From Pusillimonas sp. TS35 (GTDB lineage: Bacteria; Pseudomonadota; Gammaproteobacteria; Burkholderiales; Burkholderiaceae_B), in the NCBI RefSeq assembly GCF_009857885.1, contig NZ_WWER01000008.1:124001-188000 (forward strand): DNA of 64,000 nt, read 5' to 3'. Shown in pieces: positions 1 through 9,000 of the stretch; position 1 is the stretch's first letter; every line of letters begins with the position of its first letter. Both the position numbers and the translations under genes were made by a program. Under the pieces are notes generated by a model. It was not told the origin of the DNA. It saw only the letters and a list, made by a program, of their open reading frames with translations, and did no database searches.

Positions 1-272
1 GCTATAACCCCAAGCGCGTGGCCGATGGCGAGATGCTTTCGCTGAAAGATATTGAAGACATCCTGCGCATCAAGCTGATTGGCGTGATTCCAGAATCCGA
101 ATCCGTGCTGCAAGCGTCCAACCAAGGCATCCCGGCCATTCACCTGCGTGAAACCGAAGTCGCTCAAGCTTACCAGGATGTCGTGGCACGTTATCTCGGC
201 GAAGAAAAACCGCTGCGTTTCGTCGACTACGAAAAACCCGGCCTGTTCAAGCGCCTGTTCGGAGGGAAATAA
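1..272 (+). CDS. minD: Septum site-determining protein MinD, C-terminal part
   Basis: The reading frame enters from the left edge (first full codon at 3) and ends with TAA at 270-272, so only about 90 C-terminal residues are present. The segment [20 protein letters not shown] and the end [10 protein letters not shown] match the MinD ATPase family. The last residues form the amphipathic helix by which MinD binds the membrane. MinD recruits MinC and oscillates with MinE to keep the division septum at mid-cell. The minE ribosome site lies inside the last codons, so the two genes are translationally close. The ATPase motifs are outside the window. Identity is secure from this tail together with adjacent minE. 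Confidence 0.95.
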   Translation, partial: YNPKRVADGEMLSLKDIEDILRIKLIGVIPESESVLQASNQGIPAIHLRETEVAQAYQDVVARYLGEEKPLRFVDYEKPGLFKRLFGGK

Positions 273-273
273 C

Positions 274-537
274 ATGTCCCTCCTGTCTTTCTTTCGCGGC
301 CAGAAGAAAACGTCCGCCAGCGTCGCACGCGACCGCCTGCAACTAATCCTGATCAACGAACGCGGCACGGGCGTCACGCCCGATTACCTGCCGCGCCTGC
401 AGAAAGAACTCGTCGAAGTGATCTCACGCTACGTCAAAATCAACCCAGACGACATCAAGGTCAACCTCGACCGCCAAGATTCGCTGGAAATTCTCGAAGT
501 CAAGATCGAGATGCCCCAGCCCGAAACCAAAGACTGA
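274..537 (+). CDS. minE: Cell division topological specificity factor MinE
   Basis: This 87-residue protein starts at ATG 274, one base after the minD stop, with GGAGGG at 261-266 as ribosome site. It begins MSLLSFFRG, the membrane-targeting and MinD-binding N-terminus of MinE. The anti-MinCD segment ([14 protein letters not shown]) follows, and then the beta-rich dimerisation domain ending in [18 protein letters not shown]. Length is typical (about 85-90). MinE stimulates the MinD ATPase and drives pole-to-pole oscillation. An upstream in-frame extension from 148 would overlap minD heavily and is not credible. Confidence 0.97.
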   Translation: MSLLSFFRGQKKTSASVARDRLQLILINERGTGVTPDYLPRLQKELVEVISRYVKINPDDIKVNLDRQDSLEILEVKIEMPQPETKD

Positions 538-595
538 TGCAGGACTGACGCAGGCCCGTCTACACACCAGCGTTTGCGCAGCCCGCAACAAAAAC

Positions 596-666
596 AGCCC
601 GCTGCGAACCATACCCCAAAAAGTTGGACACCGATCCAACATTTAAGGTGTGGTGCGCAGCGGGCT
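596..666 (+). repeat. Long imperfect hairpin after minE with IS3-like end sequences in its apex
   Basis: The outer arms AGCCCGCTGCG (596-606) and CGCAGCGGGCT (656-666) pair perfectly. Pairing continues imperfectly through ACCATACCCC / GGTGTGGT and GTTGGA / TCCAAC to a 4-6 base loop near 631-637, giving arms of about 34 bases. The strand after the hairpin is T-rich (ATTGTTATTG), so the outer stem may terminate minDE transcription. The inner motif CCCAAAAAGTTGGACA resembles terminal inverted repeats of some IS3-family elements. This suggests a MITE-like or abutted-ends remnant inside an older terminator. The structure is seen; the IS link is inference. Confidence 0.5.
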
Positions 667-751
667 ATTGTTATTGTGATTGTTTTGGGTATTGCTGCAT
701 CAGCGTCTGTTTGCGCACCCGGACGCGGTGACAGCGCGAGGGGTTAAAACG

Positions 752-783
752 AAAACCGGCGCCGTTGTAACGGCGCCGGTTTG
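752..783 (-). terminator. Intrinsic terminator of the lipoprotein gene
   Basis: AAACCGGCGCCGTT and AACGGCGCCGGTTT form an almost uninterrupted palindrome at 753-782. Read on the minus strand the stem is followed by TTTTCGTTTT. It lies about 70 bases downstream of the lipoprotein stop codon at 852. Confidence 0.75.
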
Positions 784-851
784 GCTACGGATAATGTGCG
801 CCGCGTGTTTCATCGCGGAAACAGGCGCGGCGCCTGTGCCTTGCGTGGGTA

Positions 852-1079
852 TCAGCGATTCTTGCCGATCTGGTCGCCGATCACACCACCGACGGCTGCG
901 CCGCCGATCGTACCCAGCACACCGCCACCCGTCAGCACCGCCCCGGCCAGGCCACCGATACCGGCACCCGTCACCGTGCTACGCTGGCGATGGCTCATGC
1001 TGTCCCAGGACGAGCAGCCTGCCAACGCTACAGCCAGAATACCCACAGCACTAAATTTGCTTATCGTTGCCAGTTTCAT
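852..1079 (-). CDS. Glycine-zipper outer-membrane-type lipoprotein (OsmB-like)
   Basis: The 75-residue product starts at ATG 1079, chosen because AGGAGA lies just upstream and a classic lipoprotein signal follows: MKLATISK, a hydrophobic stretch, then the lipobox LAGC with Cys21. The mature part is short and has a glycine zipper (GAGIGGLAGAVLTGGGVLG, then GGAAVGGVIGDQIG), as in OsmB and related small envelope lipoproteins. It probably sits in the envelope as a lipid-anchored, membrane-associating protein. The exact function is unknown. It is monocistronic, with its own terminator. The longer frame from 1145 lacks a ribosome site and would bury the signal peptide. Confidence 0.85.
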   Translation of the reverse strand: MKLATISKFSAVGILAVALAGCSSWDSMSHRQRSTVTGAGIGGLAGAVLTGGGVLGTIGGAAVGGVIGDQIGKNR

Positions 1080-1256
1080 ATCTTGATTCTCCTTCTGATG
1101 CGGCCTCGGCGCGTATCGCGTGCGCCGCCCAGCCGTTGTCGTCACGTTACCCGAATGGCCGGTGCCAAATCAAACAAAACCCGGATGCGCTTGTGAGCGG
1201 GCGCAACAGATGTATCACGCAGGCCTGAAAATTGCTGATGGCGACGCGCCGGCCAC

Positions 1257-1799
1257 CTAACCCGCCTTGACCAGCGCAAGCATATCGCGGAATTGCGGGT
1301 GGCTGGGCGTGACCAACCATTCGAACATCACCATCTCTGCACAGACACGCTCCAGGCCATTGTCGGCCCACCGCTCGCAGGCAGCGGCATGGCACGACGG
1401 CTGGCGCGAGCCGATGCAATCAGTGACCAGGTATGGCTTCAGGCCCAGACGCGCCAGCCCCAGCCCGGTTTGTAACACGCACACATGCGCCTCGGTGCCG
1501 ATCAACAACACATGATGGCGTCCGGTGGGGATCTCGGGCAGAAAATGGTGTTCACGCGTGGCATCGAAATGCGTCTTGTGGATGACGTGGTCGGCCTGCG
1601 CCCGGAGCAGCGGATGCGTGTGCCCGATCTTGTCGGCGCAATGCTCGGTGGCGATGACGGGTACACCCACCAGCTGGGCGGCCTTGAGCAGGCGCTCGGC
1701 CCGCGCCACCAGAGCATCGGCATCGTGGATGGCGGCCAGCAGCGCCGACTGCATGTCGACCATCAGGACCATGGAATCGTGTGCGTTCAGAATACCCAT
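1257..1799 (-). CDS. Isochorismatase-family cysteine hydrolase
   Basis: A 180-residue protein starting at ATG 1799 behind GGGAGA. The family triad can be recognised: Asp in VLMVDMQ near the N-terminus, Lys in VIHKTHF, and the nucleophilic Cys in LLIGTEAHVCVLQT. Length and layout match the isochorismatase-like superfamily of small hydrolases (YcaC/nicotinamidase fold). The substrate cannot be assigned: no siderophore or NAD-salvage genes are nearby. It is transcribed in the same direction as ettA but separated from it by about 170 bases with no gene. Family assignment is firm, function open. Confidence 0.85.
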   Translation of the reverse strand: MGILNAHDSMVLMVDMQSALLAAIHDADALVARAERLLKAAQLVGVPVIATEHCADKIGHTHPLLRAQADHVIHKTHFDATREHHFLPEIPTGRHHVLLIGTEAHVCVLQTGLGLARLGLKPYLVTDCIGSRQPSCHAAACERWADNGLERVCAEMVMFEWLVTPSHPQFRDMLALVKAG

Positions 1800-1969
1800 T
1801 TTAGTCTCCCGCTTTATGGCTGACGCCGCCGCCCAATACACACAACGGGCCGCCGCTATGACCCGGCCGATAAGCAGCGGCCGGGCAGCGCGATGCCGGC
1901 CTCACGCACCCCACGGCGACCCTTGGGCCCAAATGGCCGGGCACGCACGGCAGCCTGGCAGTTGCCCGC

Positions 1970-3643
1970 TTACTTCAGCGCTTTATAGCGCAGGCGATGG
2001 GGCTTGGCGCCCTCTTCGCCCAGGCGTTTGCGCTTGTCTTCCTCGTATTCCTGATAGTTGCCGTCGAAGAACACAGCCTGGGAATCCCCCTCGAAGGCCA
2101 GTATATGCGTGGCAATACGATCAAGGAACCAGCGATCATGGCTGATGACCATCACACAGCCGGCAAACTCCAGCAAGGCATCTTCGAGCGCCCGCAGGGT
2201 TTCGACGTCCAGATCGTTGGATGGCTCGTCCAGCAGCAGCACATTGCCGCCGGCAATCAATGTTTTGGCCAAGTGCAGGCGCCCGCGCTCACCGCCTGAG
2301 AGCATACCCACCTGCTTGTTCTGGTCGCCCCCCTTGAAGTTGAAACGGCCCAGGTAGGCGCGCGAGGCCATCTCGAAACGGCCCACCGTAAGCAAGTCGG
2401 CGCCGTCAGAGATGGCATCGAACACCGTCTTGCCATCGGGCAAGGACTCGCGCGACTGGTCTACATACGCCAGCTTCACTGTCTGGCCGATCTTGACGGC
2501 GCCTGAATCGGGCTGCTCTTTGCCGGCAATCATGCGGAACAGCGTGGACTTACCCGCGCCGTTGGGGCCGATGATGCCGACAATGGCGCCCGCCGGCACC
2601 TTGAAGCTGAGCCCGTCGATCAGCAGGCGATCGCCATAGCCCTTGGACACATTGTCGAACTCGATGACTTCGTTGCCCAGCCGTTCGGCCACGGGAATGA
2701 AAATCTCCTGGGTTTCGTTGCGCTTCTGGTATTCGTGAGAGGACAGTTCCTCGAATCGCGCCAGGCGCGCCTTGGCCTTGGCCTGACGGCCCTTGGGATT
2801 CTGGCGCACCCATTCCAGTTCTTTCTTGATGGTGCGCTGGCGGGCTGACTCGGACGCCTCTTCCTGCTTGAGACGGTCTTCTTTCTGCTCGAGCCAGGAG
2901 CTGTAGTTGCCCTTCCAGGGGATGCCATGGCCGCGGTCGAGTTCGAGAATCCACTCTGCCGCGTTATCAAGGAAGTAACGGTCGTGGGTCACCGCCACTA
3001 CCGTGCCCGGGAACTTGCGCAGGAAGACTTCGAGCCACTCGACGCTTTCGGCATCCAGGTGGTTGGTGGGTTCATCCAGAAGCAGCATGTCGGGTTTGGA
3101 CAGCAGCAGGCGGCACAGCGCCACGCGACGCTTTTCGCCCCCTGACAACGGGCCGATGACGGCATCCCAGGGCGGCAGGCGAAGTGCGTCGGCGGCAATC
3201 TCCATCTGGTGGTCGATGTCGTCGGCGCCGCTGGACGCGGCGGCGGCAATGGTGGCCTCCAACTCGGCCTGCTCGGCGGCGAGCTGGTCAAAATCGGCAT
3301 CCGGTTCGGCATAGGCCGCATACACTTCATCCAGACGCTTGCGAGCGGCAAAGACGTCGCCCAGGCCTTCTTCGACCGCTTGGCGCACGGTGTGCTCGGC
3401 GTTGAGCTGCGGCTCTTGCGGCAGATAGCCGATTTTGATGCCGGCCATGGGCACGGCTTCGCCTTCGATTTCCTTGTCGACACCCGCCATGATCTTGAGC
3501 AGGGTGGATTTGCCCGAACCATTCAGGCCCAACACGCCGATTTTGGCGCCAGGAAAGAAAGACAGCGAGATATCGCGCAGGATCTGCCGCTTGGGCGGCA
3601 CGATTTTGCCGACGCGATGCATGGAATATACGTATTGGGCCAT
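1970..3643 (-). CDS. ettA: Energy-dependent translational throttle protein EttA (ABC-F)
   Basis: The 557-residue product has two ABC modules and no membrane domain. The start [13 protein letters not shown] at ATG 3643 matches EttA; a TTG five codons upstream is unlikely. Module 1 has Walker [10 protein letters not shown] near residue 40, signature [12 protein letters not shown] and Walker [12 protein letters not shown]. Module 2 has [24 protein letters not shown] and [11 protein letters not shown]. Between them lies the charged P-site tRNA interaction linker ([18 protein letters not shown] and following). EttA binds the ribosomal E site and gates entry into elongation according to ATP/ADP. 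Length is typical (about 555). Confidence 0.97.
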   Translation of the reverse strand: MAQYVYSMHRVGKIVPPKRQILRDISLSFFPGAKIGVLGLNGSGKSTLLKIMAGVDKEIEGEAVPMAGIKIGYLPQEPQLNAEHTVRQAVEEGLGDVFAARKRLDEVYAAYAEPDADFDQLAAEQAELEATIAAAASSGADDIDHQMEIAADALRLPPWDAVIGPLSGGEKRRVALCRLLLSKPDMLLLDEPTNHLDAESVEWLEVFLRKFPGTVVAVTHDRYFLDNAAEWILELDRGHGIPWKGNYSSWLEQKEDRLKQEEASESARQRTIKKELEWVRQNPKGRQAKAKARLARFEELSSHEYQKRNETQEIFIPVAERLGNEVIEFDNVSKGYGDRLLIDGLSFKVPAGAIVGIIGPNGAGKSTLFRMIAGKEQPDSGAVKIGQTVKLAYVDQSRESLPDGKTVFDAISDGADLLTVGRFEMASRAYLGRFNFKGGDQNKQVGMLSGGERGRLHLAKTLIAGGNVLLLDEPSNDLDVETLRALEDALLEFAGCVMVISHDRWFLDRIATHILAFEGDSQAVFFDGNYQEYEEDKRKRLGEEGAKPHRLRYKALK

Positions 3644-3842
3644 TGCAAACCGGTTCAATCAAAGAGGTGGACGACAAACCACTGATTGTAGGCCGGGAAC
3701 GTAAATTAAGCCCGGGCCCGGCGACTGGGCCGCAAAACTTGAATGTGCCGGCTGCGATCGGGCTGCAATCTGGCCGCAAAACCACCGGCGCCGCTGGCGC
3801 GCCGTGTAGAATGTCGGCAATACGACCCGCACCGATATTGCC

Positions 3843-4331
3843 ATGGCCGCCACTGACAACTCCCCCCTGGTCTTCACGCCCGAAGAGCTCGAACTGCTCG
3901 GGCAGACGGCCGACGCGCTGAGCGCCTATATGGGCAAGCCGGTGCTTGCCGAAGTCATGGAGCCCGACGAAACCGGCTACGAGTGGGTGCTGTTTGCCGT
4001 CCCACTCGACGTGCAGGACGACCCGGCCGACTACGTCACCGTCGAGGCCGGCGGCAAAAATGCCCGGCTGCTTGGCCACCACGGCGGCCTGCCCGACGCC
4101 GGCAACGAAACCTACACCTGCGAATATCTTTGGGCCATCCAGCTTTCCGACCTCGAAGACGCCCGCTACATCAAGGTCGACCAAGCGGGCGACGAAGTTG
4201 CCTGGACCAATAATTTGCAGGATATCCTGCCCTTCGTCATGAACGAAGATCTCATCCAACCCGACGATGACGACGATGATGACGACGACGAGGAGCCAGA
4301 TCCGCCAGACGATCCGGGCACACAGTATTGA
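3843..4331 (+). CDS. Hypothetical protein with poly-aspartate tail
   Basis: A 162-residue acidic protein, not recognised, starting at ATG 3843 and divergent from ettA. Residues 1-140 look like a compact globular domain (YEWVLFAVPLDVQDDPADYV; ETYTCEYLWAIQLSDLEDARY). The C-terminus is a run of nine Asp plus two Glu (4263-4295) followed by a proline/aspartate tail. No signal peptide or membrane segment is visible. The tail could bind metal or basic proteins, or be mere low complexity; no function is assigned. Base composition and codon usage are like the neighbours. Confidence 0.7.
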   Translation: MAATDNSPLVFTPEELELLGQTADALSAYMGKPVLAEVMEPDETGYEWVLFAVPLDVQDDPADYVTVEAGGKNARLLGHHGGLPDAGNETYTCEYLWAIQLSDLEDARYIKVDQAGDEVAWTNNLQDILPFVMNEDLIQPDDDDDDDDDEEPDPPDDPGTQY

Positions 4332-4443
4332 GTGAGCACCTGATCCCCGCCTGGCCCCTTCCGGGCCCGAGGCTCAGGGTTCGGGGTGTAGCTTCGCGCC
4401 GCACCCCACGCACAGCCAGGCGCGAGCGGGCAACATCGCCCCT

Positions 4444-5376
4444 TTAGCGCGCGGCGCGTGCACGGTCGCGCACATACAGCAGCACCCCCACCGGCCACAT
4501 CGCGGCCACCAGCAGCCTGGCTCCCATTCCGTGCAGATCGTAGCCGTCCGGCGGCGGCCGGCGTGTATGGCGCATATGCAGTGCAAAACGCGTATAGCGC
4601 GCGGCCGCCATCAAGAAGGCCTGGGGCTTATAGCGAAACCACGGCAGGCACTCGACCACCGTGTCGCGCGCCAGCAGCCACATACCCATCGCATGCTGTT
4701 GGCTTTGCCTGCCCTGGGCGGACAGCGAGTCCGCGCTGTGGTGATACACCCTGAACACCTGGTTCACGAAACGCGTAAGGTAGCCGGCACGGGCGATGGC
4801 CCGCCACACCAGGCTTTCAGGCACAAACCCCTCGATTTCTTCGGGAAATGGAAACTGGCGCAGCACATCGGTGCGCAGGCAGCCGAATTTCTCGCCCCGC
4901 ACGTCATATTTGAAGGTCATGTCCAGCGAGGTGGCATCAAAGATATCCTGTGGAAACATATCGCCCACGATATGCCCGTCGGGCCGCGCGCACAGGCCTG
5001 TAATCGCCACATAACGGTCGCGTTCGCCCACCGGGATTTCCTTCCATGCAGTGGCCATGCTGTACAACGCGTTGGCGTCCAGGCTGTCATCGCTGTCCAC
5101 GACCACCACCAGTTCGCCGCTGGCGCGCTCGATGCCGCGGTTGAAAGCAGTCTTCTTGTGCTGGTTGACCTGCCAGGCGTAATAGATCGGGAAGCTTGCT
5201 TCCTGCTGCCAGACCGCAACCCGCTCGCGCGTGTCGTCGGTCGAGCCATCATCGATGATGACCCATTCGAAGTCCTGGTAGGATTGCTCACGCAGCGATA
5301 GATAGACGCGCTCCAGCGTATGTGCCCGGTTGTAGGTGGGCGTGATCACCGAAAACAAATGACGCCAGCCTGACAT
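4444..5376 (-). CDS. Family 2 glycosyltransferase
   Basis: A 310-residue cytosolic GT-A enzyme. It opens with FSVITPTYNRAHTLERV, has the nucleotide-binding DDGSTDDT motif near residue 45, and the DxD-like VVVVDSDDSLD that binds the metal and UDP-sugar. ATG 5376 is preferred because upstream codons add an unrelated segment; the ribosome site is weak. The gene stands alone, not in the large glycan operon further right, so its acceptor is unknown (lipooligosaccharide core or another cell-surface glycan is plausible). The C-terminal third is basic and aromatic without clear transmembrane helices. It converges on the acidic-tail protein. Confidence 0.85.
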   Translation of the reverse strand: MSGWRHLFSVITPTYNRAHTLERVYLSLREQSYQDFEWVIIDDGSTDDTRERVAVWQQEASFPIYYAWQVNQHKKTAFNRGIERASGELVVVVDSDDSLDANALYSMATAWKEIPVGERDRYVAITGLCARPDGHIVGDMFPQDIFDATSLDMTFKYDVRGEKFGCLRTDVLRQFPFPEEIEGFVPESLVWRAIARAGYLTRFVNQVFRVYHHSADSLSAQGRQSQQHAMGMWLLARDTVVECLPWFRYKPQAFLMAAARYTRFALHMRHTRRPPPDGYDLHGMGARLLVAAMWPVGVLLYVRDRARAAR

Positions 5377-5514
5377 AGTCTTATCTTTCTTATCTTGTAC
5401 GTTATAGGTATATAGAGCAGGAAAACAGTACGCCATCACATCAGTAGCCATTGCGGACGCCGGCAAATGGCCTAAAGCAGGACCGTAACGCGCCGACGAC
5501 CCGATGATAGGACA

Positions 5515-5550
5515 AAAAAAATCCGCAGCTGCGATTGCTGCGGATTTTTT
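5515..5550 (-). terminator. Strong intrinsic terminator after the 42-aa basic protein gene
   Basis: AAAATCCGCAG (5518-5528) and CTGCGGATTTT (5538-5548) form a stem of about 11 base pairs flanked by A and T runs on both sides. It works in principle on either strand. It lies about 70 bases downstream of the small gene at 5622-5750, which reads leftwards. Confidence 0.85.
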
Positions 5551-5621
5551 GCCAACGTTACATCAGGAAACATAACGCGGCTGCGCGATGCGGCGCCATA
5601 CGCCGCATGAGGCCGACATGC

Positions 5622-5750
5622 TCAGGCGCGCTTTACCTTTTCGAGCATTTTGAACACACCCTTGGGCGAGTTGACGAACAGGCGCTTGAAGGCCTTGCCC
5701 AGGCAACGGCGTTCGAGGGTGTTGCGGCGGTTGCGTTTGATTTCTGCCAT
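5622..5750 (-). CDS. Small very basic protein, 42 aa, unknown
   Basis: The frame MAEIKRNRRN...GVFKMLEKVKRA is preceded by GGAGATTCAAC at the right distance from ATG 5750, stops with TGA at 5622, and is followed by a strong terminator, so it looks like a real monocistronic gene. About one third of the residues are Lys or Arg; the rest would form one amphipathic helix (KAFKRLFVNSPKGVFKMLEKV). No signal peptide is present. Size and charge suggest RNA, ribosome or DNA association, but I recognise no family. It is not S21 (the S21 consensus is absent). Only the short frame is claimed; the 115-codon extension is not. Confidence 0.65.
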   Translation of the reverse strand: MAEIKRNRRNTLERRCLGKAFKRLFVNSPKGVFKMLEKVKRA

Positions 5751-6006
5751 GTTGAATCTCCGGTCTGCGTGCCAGGCCGGCGAAGGTGCAGGCCCGTAAA
5801 AATCCACTAAACCTGGCATTTTACCTTGAAAATACCCGAACACACAAAATCGCCCGCATACCAAAGGGCAACGTGGTTTCCCGTACACATGGCCAACCGA
5901 CGCGGTGCCGGTAATGGCAGCGCAGGGCTGGCGCATCGTTGCGGGGTGTACGGGGCGGCGGTTCATCACCTACTAACAGTAGCGACAGAAAGATTATGAT
6001 TACGCC

Positions 6007-9000
6007 ATGACCTCCCAGATCCGTATTGTTGGCGCCCGCCAGAACAACCTCAAGAACCTCGATGTCGATATCAATACCGGCCAATTGCTGGTGATCACCG
6101 GCGTGTCGGGGTCAGGCAAAAGCTCGCTGGCCTTCGATACCTTATACGCCGAAGGCCAGCGCCGCTACGTTGAAACATTCTCCCCCTATGCGCGGCAGTT
6201 TCTCGACCGCATGGACAAGCCCCAGGTCGAGCGTATCGAAGGCATATTGCCGGCCATCGCCATCGACCAGGTCAATCCGGTGCGCAATTCGCGCAGCACC
6301 GTGGGCACGATGACGGAGCTGAACGACCACCTCAAGCTGCTTTATGCAAGGCTGGGCCGGCTGTACTGCCGCTGCTGCGGCCGCCGCGTGCAGCGGGACA
6401 ACGCGCAAAGTATCCAGCAGCAGATCGCGACGCGCAGCCAACCCGGCGACCCACGCCTGGTGATTACCTTTCCGGTCGTCATCCCGGCCAACTTCACCGA
6501 GGAGGAAGTGCGTGGCTTCCTGGACCAGCAGGGCTACACGCGCATCCATCATGAGGAAACGCGGCTACAGACGCCGCCCACACCAAAGGGTAAAGGCAAA
6601 GCCAAGGCCAAGACGCCCAAGGCTGAAAAGCTCCGCGTGCTGCACGTCATCCAGGATCGCTTCCGCTACAGCTCGGCCGAGCCCGAACGGGTAATGGAGG
6701 CCTTGGACACTGCGCTCAAGCAGGGCGACGGGCATATCTCCATCTACGTGATCCCCGATGCACCGCCCGCCGACTCCGCGCAAGCGCGCGGCGACGCACC
6801 GCTGGCGGTTGGCTCAGGCTCCGTCAATAGTTCGGGGGACAGCACACATTCCGGTGCAGGTACTGGAGCGGGCACGGGCGTCGACGCCGACGAAACAGTG
6901 TGGCGCTTCAGCAATCGCCTGCATTGCGCGCACTGCGACATTGAATACACCACGCCGCTGCCCAGCACGTTTTCCTTTAATTCGCCGCTGGGTGCCTGTG
7001 AGTCGTGCCGCGGATTCGGACGCGTGATGGGGATCGATTACGGCCTGGTGGTTCCGGACGAAACCAAGACCTTGCGCCAGGGTGCCATCAAGCCTTGGCA
7101 GACCGCCAGCTACAAAGAATGCCAGGACGAACTCGAACGCTATGCACCCAAGGCGGGCGTGCGCCTGGACACGCCCTGGAAAGACCTGAGCCACGATGAA
7201 AAGCAATGGGTGATCGGCGGCACGCCCGACTGGAAAGGCGGCCCGCAAGCCTGGAAAACCCAATGGTACGGCGCACAGCGTTTTTTCGATTGGCTGGAAT
7301 CGCGCGCCTACAAAATGCATGTACGCGTACTGCTGTCCAAATACCGCAGCTATACGCCCTGCCCCACCTGCGGCGGCTCGCGCCTCAAGCCCGATGCCAC
7401 GCTCTGGCGATTGGGCGACGCCACCGCAGCACAGGAAGACGCAGGCGATGACGCGAATGCCGCAGGCAGCTACCCGCGCTTCATGCCCGTGCACGCCGAC
7501 TGGACACGCGAGCAGCTCAATGCCCTGCCCGGCCTGGGCATCCACGACCTGATGCGACTGCCCATCAGCCGTGTGCGCGACTACTTTACCGACATTACGT
7601 TTGGAGCCGCACTCGACGCTGCGCTGGACCTGCTGCTCACCGAAGTACGCACGCGGCTGAAGTTCCTCTGTGACGTCGGCCTGGGCTATCTGTCGCTCGA
7701 CCGCCAGAGCCGCACCCTGTCGGGCGGCGAAGTGCAGCGCATCAACCTCACCACGGCGCTGGGCACCTCGCTGGTAAACACACTGTTCGTGCTGGACGAA
7801 CCCTCTATCGGCCTGCACCCGCGTGACATGCACCGTGTAGTGGAAGCCATGCACCGCTTGCGCGCCAACGGCAATACGCTGGTCGTGGTAGAACACGATC
7901 CGCAGGTGATGATCGCGGCCGACCGCATCATGGACATCGGCCCAGGGCCGGGCGAGCGCGGTGGTCGCATCGTGTTCGATGGCACGCCCGAGCAACTGCG
8001 CAATGCCGACACGCTCACTGGCAATTATCTGGGCGGCCGCCTGCGCGTGGAAGCGCCGCGCCCCATGCCCGTTTCTGCCAGCACGCCGCGCCTGCTGCTG
8101 GAAGGGGTGCGTGCCAACAATCTCAAGAATATCTCCGTCTCGATACCGCTCGGGCGGCTGGTGTGTATAACCGGCGTGTCGGGATCGGGCAAGTCGACAC
8201 TGATCCAGGATGTTCTCTACCCCGCGATGCTCAAGCTGCAAGGCCGGCCAACCGAGGCGCCGGGCGCCTTCGACCGCCTGCTGGGCGCGGAACAGCTCGC
8301 CGACGTGGTGATGGTGGACCAGACGCCGATCGGCAAGACGGCCCGATCCAATCCGGCGAGTTATGTGGGTGCGTTCGACCCCATCCGCAAACTGTTCGCC
8401 AACGCCACCGTCTCGAAAGAACGCGGCTATACGCCCGGCACGTTCAGTTTCAACACCGGTGACGGGCGCTGCCCAACCTGCGGCGGCACGGGCTTCGAGC
8501 ATGTGGAAATGCAGTTTCTGTCCGACGTCTATCTGCGCTGCCCGGACTGCGACGGAAAGCGCTTCCGGCCCGAGATTCTCGAAGTGCGCGTGGAGCATCT
8601 GGGTCGCAGCGCGTCGATTGACGAGGTGCTGGAGATGACGGTGACCGAGGCGCTGGAATTTTTCCAGGGCCTGCGTGACGTGCAGTGGGCGCTGGCGCCC
8701 CTGGCCGACGTGGGCCTGGAGTACGTGCGCCTGGGCCAGCCCGTACCCACGCTGTCTGGCGGCGAAGCGCAGCGCCTCAAGCTGGCCGGGCACTTGGCCG
8801 CTGCGGCGCGCAGCGGCATCTCGTCGGCCAAGGTGGCCAAAAAGGGCAGCCTGTTCCTGTTTGACGAGCCTACCACCGGCCTGCACTTCGACGACGTGGC
8901 CAAACTGATGCGCGCCTTCCGCAAATTGCTGGGGGCCGGCCATTCGCTGCTGGTGATCGAACACAACCTGGATGTGATACGCGCGGCGGATTGGCTGATC

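Noticed and set aside
1855-1905. GC-rich inverted repeat between the hydrolase and ettA genes as a terminator
   Set aside because: The arms (GGCCGCCGCT, AGCAGCGGCC) pair imperfectly, no T-run follows, and no gene clearly ends at the right place on either strand.
5622-5969. Ribosomal protein S21 (rpsU) for the small basic gene
   Set aside because: Size, charge and terminator suggested it, but the S21 consensus is absent from the translation.
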